Notes under the pieces: generated by a model
What the model saw: only the letters and a program-made list of their open reading frames with translations
What the model was told of the DNA's origin: nothing
Databases searched by the model: none
In this document: piece by piece, positions 33,477 through 39,764 of the stretch
Position numbering within the stretch: the stretch's first letter is position 1
Layout of the letters: the number at the start of each line of letters is the position of its first letter
Source: an uncultured Fidelibacterota bacterium
GTDB taxonomy: Bacteria > Fidelibacterota > UBA8477 > JABMPR01
DNA length: 39,764 bases
NCBI GenBank assembly: GCA_937888365.1
Contig: CALBFA010000046.1
Coordinates: 1-39,764, forward strand
Reading direction: 5' to 3'
Program-made: the position numbers and the translations under genes

Positions 33477-35916
33477 AGGTTATTACATGTTATTTCTATT
33501 TATATTATTCTCCAATCTCGCATTTGGACAAAACTTAGTCGGTCCACATGCCGAGCAAGCCAATCAATTTAGGTACTTAGCAAAAGATTTATCGCTCGAT
33601 AAAGAATTTGATTACAATGAAGCTATAGAACCGCTGGTTCAACGATCAACCAGTCAAGATCGCGTCGTTTTTGGCTATCATCCCTATTGGGAAGGCTCTG
33701 CATATCAACAATATGACTGGAGCAAACTCACTCATATTGCTTATTTTGGTGTCGAAATGGATCAAGATGGAAATCTTACGAATTCGCATTCATGGCCTGT
33801 ATCCACTTTAATTAATATGGCCCATACTAATGGCGTAAAAGTCATATTAACCGTTACCAATTTTTCATCTTCTCAAATCGGGAGCATCATTGGTTCCGCA
33901 ACGAATCGACAACGCGCTATCACAAACCTTGTTAATGCCGTATCGGCTGGGAGCGCCGATGGTGTTAATGTCGATTTTGAATTCGTTCCCAGCTCAGGGA
34001 AGCAAAATTTCAATACCTTTATGAACGAACTCACACAAGCATTTCATAGCCAAATTCCTGGCTCCGAAGTATCCATTGCCATGCCATCTGTCGATTGGAG
34101 TAATGCCTATGATTATAACTATCTCTCGGACCATTGTGACGGATTAATGATTATGGCCTACGGTTATTCTTGGGGCGGTTCAAGCACGGCTGGCCCAATA
34201 TCACCCCTCAATTCTGGTTTTTTTTCACATTACATTAAAGTCGATATTAATACCTACTTAAACGCGACGGGGGGAGATCCATCTCAATTAATTTTAGGAT
34301 TGCCTTGGTATGGATTCGATTGGCCCGTCAGTTCAACTTCAATGTTAGCACCGACGACAGGAACAGGGTCTGCTGTCATTTATAGCACTGCGGTTTCCAG
34401 AGCGGCAAGCTATGGAAAAAATTATAATAATGATGCACCTTCCGCTTGGTATCAATATAGCAACGCATCTCAACTGCATCAAGCTTGGTATGATGATGCC
34501 ACGAGCCTTGAAGTGAAATATCAATATGCCGTTGATGAGAATCTCAAAGGCATTGGCATTTGGGCATTGGGTTATGATGGAAATCGTGACGAAATCTGGA
34601 TGGGTTTGAATATTCTACAAGGAAACGATATTCCGCCTAATAAACCTTCAGGTTTTATCGTTCGTAATCTGGGTGGCAATCTCGTCCAGATCTTGGCCGA
34701 TTCCGTTCAATATGCCGACGAATATCATGTTTATCATAGTTTTGATGCGCTTCAATTTGATTCACTAACATCAAGTTCAACGCGATACATGCTTCTACAA
34801 AATCTTACACCAGATGTCATCCACTATTTCAAAATCAAGACATCAAACCAGTCCGGGAGCAGCGGTTTTACCGAAATATTAGCGACGGTACCAAAAGTTG
34901 ATGCCTCAAAAGTTTTGGTTGTGAACGGTTTCGAGCGCATTGCTGGTACTGTAAACAACTTGGATTATATTAAAGAACATGGCCCTTCAATACTGGAATA
35001 TGGATTAGGTTTTGATGCAGCGAGCAACGACGCTGTCGCAAATGGCGTGTTACCTCTAACGAATTATAGTATCGTCGATTGGATTTCTGGCGAAGAAGGC
35101 TCCGTGAATACAACTTTTTCCTCTGAAGAACAAATTAGAATCCAGGAATACTTAGAAAGCGGCGGCGCATTTTTAGCATCCGGATCCGAAATTGGTTATG
35201 ATTTAGTCGAAAAAGGAAGCATATCCGATGTCCAATTTTTTCAAAATTATTTCAAAGCAAATTACGTAACGGACAATACACAGTCTTACGGACTTAAAGT
35301 CGGAAATGCCGGCATATTTGATGGTATAGGGACGCTATCTTTTGATAATGGACAACATGGTAGTTACGATGTCGATTATCCCGACGGTATCCGTGGAACG
35401 GGTGGAGCAATTGCGAGTTTGGCTTATGATAATGTGAATGCGAGCAACGTTGGCTATGCAGGAATTCAGTACTCAGGAACTTTTGGAAACGCCGATATGG
35501 ATGGCGCGATTGTCTATGTAGGCGTCGGTCTGGAAACAATCTATCCCGACACATCACGACATGAACTATTTGCACGCATTCTCGAATTCTTAGAAACAAA
35601 TGGATCAATTTCTCCGGAGACGCCTAGTCCAAATACACTAAGTTTATATACGCTGTATCCCAATCCAACAATCGATGAAATTAATATTGACTTCGAATCA
35701 GCTATAGGAATCGACGTTACAGTACGTTTATTTGACATATTGGGAAGACAACGCTATACCGAATCATTGCGTACTTTTGATATTTTAACGCATCGTATTT
35801 TAAATTTCAATCAACTATTTGATGAACATATGGCTGCGGGTCTCTATTTTATCCAGCTTTCATCAGGTGACATTCGAACAACGCAAAAATTTACCTATTT
35901 GCCCAAAGAGAACTAA
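33469..35916 (+). CDS. Secreted GH18 glycosidase with type IX sorting domain
   Basis: An 815-aa protein. Signal peptide 1-20 (ending FGQ); a GH18 domain about 65-385 of the YaaH/SleL kind with the motif DGVNVDFE (164-171, catalytic E171) and the MIMAYGYSWGG tyrosine segment; an fn3-like module about 390-475; a GAT-like domain about 475-700 (KVLVVNGFERIAG...GGAFLASGSEIGYDL), seen in FCB amidases; and a C-terminal sorting domain from about residue 727 (LYPNP...AGLYFIQLSSG). GH18 of this kind cuts GlcNAc-MurNAc or chitin bonds. It acts outside the cell or on its surface via type IX secretion and sits between two NamZ genes. Confidence 0.9.
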   Translation: MIKGYYMLFLFILFSNLAFGQNLVGPHAEQANQFRYLAKDLSLDKEFDYNEAIEPLVQRSTSQDRVVFGYHPYWEGSAYQQYDWSKLTHIAYFGVEMDQDGNLTNSHSWPVSTLINMAHTNGVKVILTVTNFSSSQIGSIIGSATNRQRAITNLVNAVSAGSADGVNVDFEFVPSSGKQNFNTFMNELTQAFHSQIPGSEVSIAMPSVDWSNAYDYNYLSDHCDGLMIMAYGYSWGGSSTAGPISPLNSGFFSHYIKVDINTYLNATGGDPSQLILGLPWYGFDWPVSSTSMLAPTTGTGSAVIYSTAVSRAASYGKNYNNDAPSAWYQYSNASQLHQAWYDDATSLEVKYQYAVDENLKGIGIWALGYDGNRDEIWMGLNILQGNDIPPNKPSGFIVRNLGGNLVQILADSVQYADEYHVYHSFDALQFDSLTSSSTRYMLLQNLTPDVIHYFKIKTSNQSGSSGFTEILATVPKVDASKVLVVNGFERIAGTVNNLDYIKEHGPSILEYGLGFDAASNDAVANGVLPLTNYSIVDWISGEEGSVNTTFSSEEQIRIQEYLESGGAFLASGSEIGYDLVEKGSISDVQFFQNYFKANYVTDNTQSYGLKVGNAGIFDGIGTLSFDNGQHGSYDVDYPDGIRGTGGAIASLAYDNVNASNVGYAGIQYSGTFGNADMDGAIVYVGVGLETIYPDTSRHELFARILEFLETNGSISPETPSPNTLSLYTLYPNPTIDEINIDFESAIGIDVTVRLFDILGRQRYTESLRTFDILTHRILNFNQLFDEHMAAGLYFIQLSSGDIRTTQKFTYLPKEN

Positions 35917-35919
35917 TGT

Positions 35920-37287
35920 ATGGCACATTCAAAACCAACAAAACAAGAAATTTCTATGCAATTCCGTAACTATATTTTATGCATGCTCATTTTACTTTTA
36001 GCAAGTTGTGCCCGCACATCGTCTGATAAAATTACGCCTAATGCGAATCAACCTATCGATAATCAAGAAGAAGTCGCAATTCCTAAAATCCACGTGAAAT
36101 CGGGTCTCGATGTCTTAATCGAGATGAATTACGCGCCGCTTCTCCACAAAAATGTCGCTATTGTGACGAATCATACGGCGATGAGCGCATCAGGAGAACA
36201 TTTGCTTGATTTAATTTCCCAGCATCCAGACATTAATCTCGTCGTCATTTATGGACCGGAACATGGTCTCCGCGGCAATGCATCAGCAGGGGCAAAGGTC
36301 AGTAATGGAATTGACGAGAAAACTGGCGTGAAGGTCCTTAGCCTCTATGGCAAAAACCGTAGACCTGATAGTTTAGCGACTTTAGGAGTCGATCTCGTCA
36401 TTTTCGATATTCAAGATATTGGCGCACGATTCTATACCTATATTTCGACAATGGGTTATGTAATGGAAGCCTGCGCAGAACAGAATATTCCACTCTTTAT
36501 TCTGGATCGAATGAATCCTATTTCAGGCAAAATCAATGGACCAATTTTAAATAATGACTATAAAAGCTTCGTCGGCATGTATCCGATTCCCATACAGCAT
36601 GGCATGACGACTGGCGAACTCGCTTTGATGATTAAAGGTGAAGCTTGGATCGAAAATGTAAAATCATTGAAGTTACGCGTTATAGAAGTCCAAGGCTGGA
36701 ATCGTGACATGATTCAATCTCAAACTTCAAGCGATTGGATTTCGCCATCGCCGAATATGCGCAATTTGAACGAAGCATTATTGTATCCCGGGCTCTGCTT
36801 GATTGAAGGAACGAATGTGTCGGAAGGGCGTGGCACTGATTTTCCTTTCGAAAGAATTGGTGCGCCATTTATCAACGGAAAAACCATCATTGCAGCGAGT
36901 GAAACATGGGGGATTGAGGGCATCGAAATAGAAGCAATCGAGTTTACACCTATTTCAATGCCGGGTCGATCCGAGCATCCTAAATGGGAAAATGTACAGT
37001 GTTTCGGTATTCACTCTCGCGTAACAGACATCCACACATTTGATGCCATTAAATATACGGTTAAGTTGTTGACGTTTTTCCAAAACGAATATCTAGATCA
37101 ATTCGTGATAAAAGAAAAGTCTTTAAATCGACTTTGGGGTGATGACTCATTAACAAAACTATTGCATAAAGACATCACGCAAGAAGCACTTTTTGAGGGC
37201 ATTGAAAAAGACATCACACATTTTAAATTATTGAGTTCAACATACTTATTATACCCTCAACTTACTGACAAACATGAATTTAAATAA
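35920..37287 (+). CDS. namZ: NamZ exo-beta-N-acetylmuramidase lipoprotein, second copy
   Basis: A 455-aa paralogue of the gene at 32223. The DUF1343 marks are conserved: SGLDVLIEMNY, VAIVTNHTA, YGPEHGLRG, FDIQDIGARFYTYI, DRMNPI, WISPSPNMRN and GTDFPFERIGAPF. The lipobox LASC indicates a lipoprotein. ATG 35920 has a weak AAGAGA in front; ATG 35956 would start directly at the signal peptide and is also plausible. The two NamZ copies differ clearly, so they may prefer different chain lengths or peptide decoration. It ends 9 bp before the symporter. Confidence 0.93.
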   Translation: MAHSKPTKQEISMQFRNYILCMLILLLASCARTSSDKITPNANQPIDNQEEVAIPKIHVKSGLDVLIEMNYAPLLHKNVAIVTNHTAMSASGEHLLDLISQHPDINLVVIYGPEHGLRGNASAGAKVSNGIDEKTGVKVLSLYGKNRRPDSLATLGVDLVIFDIQDIGARFYTYISTMGYVMEACAEQNIPLFILDRMNPISGKINGPILNNDYKSFVGMYPIPIQHGMTTGELALMIKGEAWIENVKSLKLRVIEVQGWNRDMIQSQTSSDWISPSPNMRNLNEALLYPGLCLIEGTNVSEGRGTDFPFERIGAPFINGKTIIAASETWGIEGIEIEAIEFTPISMPGRSEHPKWENVQCFGIHSRVTDIHTFDAIKYTVKLLTFFQNEYLDQFVIKEKSLNRLWGDDSLTKLLHKDITQEALFEGIEKDITHFKLLSSTYLLYPQLTDKHEFK

Positions 37288-37296
37288 GAGGTAAAT

Positions 37297-39255
37297 ATGG
37301 TTTTATCATTTTTAGATTGGTCAATTATCGGTGTTTACATTCTCTTTTCTTTAGGCGTTGGTGTCTATTTTTCAAAAAGAGCTAGTGCTAGCACGGAAGA
37401 ATATTTCTTATCAGGAAGAACCTTACCTTGGTGGGTTGTTGGGACGTCAATGGTGGCAACAACCTTTGCCGCCGATACGCCTTTAGCCATTACTGAATTT
37501 GTTCGTGGACCGGGGATTTGGCAAAATTGGTTTTGGTGGAATCAACTCCTGGCAGGACTTTTAGGCGTTTTTCTATTCTCACGACTCTGGCGACGTGCCG
37601 AAGTTTTAACCGACAACGAATTGCTGGAATTACGCTATTCAGGCAAACCTGCTGCCTTTTTACGTATGTTTAAAGCTGGGTATTTTGCCATACTTTACAA
37701 CTTTATCGTGATGGGCTGGGTTATTAATGCGATGGCTTCTGTTGCGGCTGTAATGTTAAATATTGACCATTGGACTGCTGTTTGGGTCAGTGTTTTTATC
37801 AGCCTCATTTATGCAATGCTTTCTGGCTTTTGGGGAGTTGTCGTAACGGATTTAGTTCAATTTTCCATTGCCATGTTTGGATCAATTGCCCTCGCTGTGA
37901 TTGCTGTTTCGCACTTTGGCGGGATGGACGTCGTTATTGAAAGATTAACAAGCCTCGTCGGTGTCAAAGCGGAGTTATTGCAGCAAGCGGATGCATTGAA
38001 ACTACAAATAGCATCTGCTTCAGACTCATTAATAACAGGATTACCGGAAAAATTAGCCGCGCTGGAAAAAACCATATCTACAACACCGAATATTACGGAA
38101 AATACCATGAGTTTTATTCCTCCTGTACCCGACGCAGGTTTCTTTACGCGGGCTTTCTGGGAATCCCCATTCTCTAAATTTATTGTATTCCTTACGATGA
38201 TGTGGTGGTCAACGCATAATACAGACGGCGGTGGATATATTATTCAACGCATGAGTTCTGCTAAGAATGAGAAACACGCATTAATGGCGACACTTTGGTT
38301 TAATCTTATGAATTATGCTGCAAGAGTTTGGCCTTGGGTCGTTGTTGCGTTGGTTTCCCTATTGATGTTTCCAGATTTGTCGGGACACGAACTTGGCGAA
38401 AAAGCGGGTTATCCCCTCGTCATGCAAACACTGCTGACATCGGGGATGCGAGGCATTTTAGTCGTTTCTTTCTTGGCGGCCTTCATGTCAACAATTGACA
38501 CCCATTTGAATTGGGGAACGTCCTATATGTTAAACGACATTTATATCCGCTTTATGAGACCTGAAAAATCCTTCTCAGACAAGAAAACAGCCCAAAAACA
38601 TTATATCTTTGTCACACGTATTTTAACGGTTGTGATGATGATTTGTGCCGCTTTTGTCGCAACAAAAATGCAAAGTATTGGAAAAGCATGGGAATTTGTT
38701 TACGCCATGGGAGCAGGAATTGGACTCGTTTTAATTTTACGCTGGTTCTGGTGGAGAGTCAATGCATGGACGGAAATTGCAGCATTGTCAACATCCGTTG
38801 TTTTGACGATTATTATGGAAACCGTTTCGTATTTTCAAACTGTTGCAGCAGGCGAGACCTATCATTTATTTAACAGAGCACCTCAATTATTGGGGATGTC
38901 TTTGCAAATACATCATAAGCTTCTCATCATTGTTCCAATCTCAATTACGGTTTGGCTTATTGTAACGTACTTGACCAAGCCGGAAGATAACGAACGCTTG
39001 AAAGAATTCTATGCACGCGTTCATCCAGGTGGTTGGTGGGGACCTGTTGCGAAAGATTTAGCGGTTTCAGCTTCTCCTGTGAGTCGTGGATTTATTGGTA
39101 ATTGGATCGCAGGTGTCGCGCTTGTTTGGGGCGCTACCTTCGCAATTGGCAATTTATTATTTGGACGAATTGGCATGGGTTTGACATTGTCTGCGGTTGC
39201 GGCTTTTGGATATTTTTGGATTTATAAATACACAATTTCGAAATTACATGATTAG
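37297..39255 (+). CDS. Large sodium:solute symporter, probable amino-sugar importer
   Basis: A 652-aa SSS-family inner-membrane protein with about 14 helices. Marks are FLSGRTLPWWVVGTSMVATTFAADTP near 40-70, NTDGGGYIIQRMSSAKNEKHAL, and AAFMSTIDTHLNWGTSYMLNDIY with the Na2-site serine. Between two helices, about residues 210-275, it carries a polar, Leu/Ala-rich insert (ELLQQADALKLQIASA...EKLAALEKTIS) that looks like a coiled coil. AGAGG precedes the ATG. In this operon it is the natural importer for MurNAc, GlcNAc or disaccharides released by NamZ and GH18; this substrate is inferred. Confidence 0.9.
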   Translation: MVLSFLDWSIIGVYILFSLGVGVYFSKRASASTEEYFLSGRTLPWWVVGTSMVATTFAADTPLAITEFVRGPGIWQNWFWWNQLLAGLLGVFLFSRLWRRAEVLTDNELLELRYSGKPAAFLRMFKAGYFAILYNFIVMGWVINAMASVAAVMLNIDHWTAVWVSVFISLIYAMLSGFWGVVVTDLVQFSIAMFGSIALAVIAVSHFGGMDVVIERLTSLVGVKAELLQQADALKLQIASASDSLITGLPEKLAALEKTISTTPNITENTMSFIPPVPDAGFFTRAFWESPFSKFIVFLTMMWWSTHNTDGGGYIIQRMSSAKNEKHALMATLWFNLMNYAARVWPWVVVALVSLLMFPDLSGHELGEKAGYPLVMQTLLTSGMRGILVVSFLAAFMSTIDTHLNWGTSYMLNDIYIRFMRPEKSFSDKKTAQKHYIFVTRILTVVMMICAAFVATKMQSIGKAWEFVYAMGAGIGLVLILRWFWWRVNAWTEIAALSTSVVLTIIMETVSYFQTVAAGETYHLFNRAPQLLGMSLQIHHKLLIIVPISITVWLIVTYLTKPEDNERLKEFYARVHPGGWWGPVAKDLAVSASPVSRGFIGNWIAGVALVWGATFAIGNLLFGRIGMGLTLSAVAAFGYFWIYKYTISKLHD

Positions 39256-39309
39256 GTTTTTTTCTTTGATAGAATAAATAACGCTAACCGATAGGATGGA
39301 GGTTTAATC

Positions 39310-39681
39310 ATGACAAAATCTAGTAAGGGCGGCCTCTTCTGGGCACCGCGAATATTTACGATCCTTTTAGTGCTATTTTTGAGTTTATTTGCCCTCGATG
39401 TTTTTGAAGAATCCAAGGGCGTTCTCGATACGCTCATGGCGCTCACACTCCACTTAGTGCCAACATTTCTTATTCTCTTACTTCTCGTGTTCGCATGGAA
39501 AAGGGAATTGATTGGCGCCATAGCATTTTCCGTAATGGCTATTGCCTATGTTGTAATCATGTGGGGACGTGGCTTTCCGTGGGTAACGTATGTTGTAATC
39601 TCAGGTGCGTTTCTCCTGAACGCAACTCTGTTTTTCTTCTCATGGCGACAACGGTTGCGCGAGGATAAAACTGTAACGTAA
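39310..39681 (+). CDS. Small four-helix membrane protein of unknown function
   Basis: A 123-aa protein with four hydrophobic helices (about 12-34, 42-63, 70-90 and 93-115) and short basic ends, starting MTKSSKGGLFWAPRIFTILL. It resembles a family of small bacterial membrane proteins of unknown function (DUF). GGAGG lies 8 bp before the ATG. It follows the symporter by 54 bp and probably ends the operon; a small hairpin (AAGCA/TGCTT) after its stop is too weak to call a terminator. Confidence 0.75.
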   Translation: MTKSSKGGLFWAPRIFTILLVLFLSLFALDVFEESKGVLDTLMALTLHLVPTFLILLLLVFAWKRELIGAIAFSVMAIAYVVIMWGRGFPWVTYVVISGAFLLNATLFFFSWRQRLREDKTVT

Positions 39682-39710
39682 GCATCTTGCTTGCGGATAT
39701 TTAAAAATAA

Positions 39711-39764
39711 GGGAGTGTCAAAATAACTGGGTCTGAAAGGGCCGTAATGAGTTGTGTGATAGAG
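39711..39764. mobile_element. Possible terminal repeat of an IS256-like element (edge)
   Basis: GGGAGTGTCAAAATAACTGG resembles the G-x-GTGTCA-A-rich inverted repeats at IS256-family ends. No gene, target duplication or second end is inside the window, so this is only a motif resemblance. Confidence 0.25.

Overview
The window is a roughly 38% GC chromosomal segment from a Gram-negative bacterium, most likely of the FCB superphylum. The evidence is a C-terminal sorting domain of the type IX secretion kind, a TonB-dependent receptor with a carboxypeptidase-regulatory-like N-domain, two DUF1343/NamZ exo-muramidase lipoproteins, and large sodium:solute symporters. The best promoter (before the TPP riboswitch) is an E. 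coli-like TTGACT/TATAAT pair rather than the Bacteroidota TTTG/TANNTTTG type. This points away from core Bacteroidota and towards an outlying FCB phylum such as Neomarinimicrobiota; that phylum guess is weak.

Layout. (A) 1-3344 is the right end of an integrated element. A complete tyrosine integrase faces away from the 3' end of a tRNA-Pro gene. Behind it lie more than 1 kb of low-complexity, gene-free DNA with a CCAATACCATT repeat, a small gene of unknown function with a strong terminator, a highly structured non-coding block, and the first codons of another small gene. (B) 3345-10169 is ordinary chromosome: tRNA-Pro, a MerR-type regulator, smpB, tyrS, a PafA-like phosphatase lipoprotein, a Na+/drug-type ABC exporter pair and a thioredoxin with a CMPC active site. 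(C) 10213-14410 is a thiamine-controlled unit. A sigma70-like promoter fires directly into a TPP riboswitch whose P1 helix holds the Shine-Dalgarno sequence of a TonB receptor. A single-domain YkoF/UPF0045 thiamine-binding protein, a degenerate UDP-GlcNAc 2-epimerase-like protein and a YciI-like protein follow. (D) 14411-19595 is a leftward block: a small protein that appears to start at a non-AUG codon, an SDR oxidoreductase, an SSS symporter, thiamine pyrophosphokinase, a uridine-kinase-like protein and a parvulin. Thiamine uptake and activation may therefore be split over two facing blocks. (E) tRNA-Arg, then a MarR-regulated RND efflux operon (MarR, adaptor, pump, TolC-like channel). (F) A glutamine synthetase-family gene. 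(G) 28292-39681 is a tight, mostly overlapping rightward operon: glycosyltransferase, ROK-like sugar kinase, SpoIID/LytB-domain protein, NamZ, secreted GH18 glycosidase, second NamZ, large SSS symporter and a small membrane protein.

The most interesting system is block G. It looks like a self-contained locus for breaking down peptidoglycan glycan strands, importing the sugars and phosphorylating them. It combines secreted or lipid-anchored hydrolases with a transporter and a cytosolic kinase, but has no MurQ etherase, and its SpoIID-domain protein has no signal peptide. The last 54 bases may be the start of an IS256-like element, but this is only a motif resemblance.
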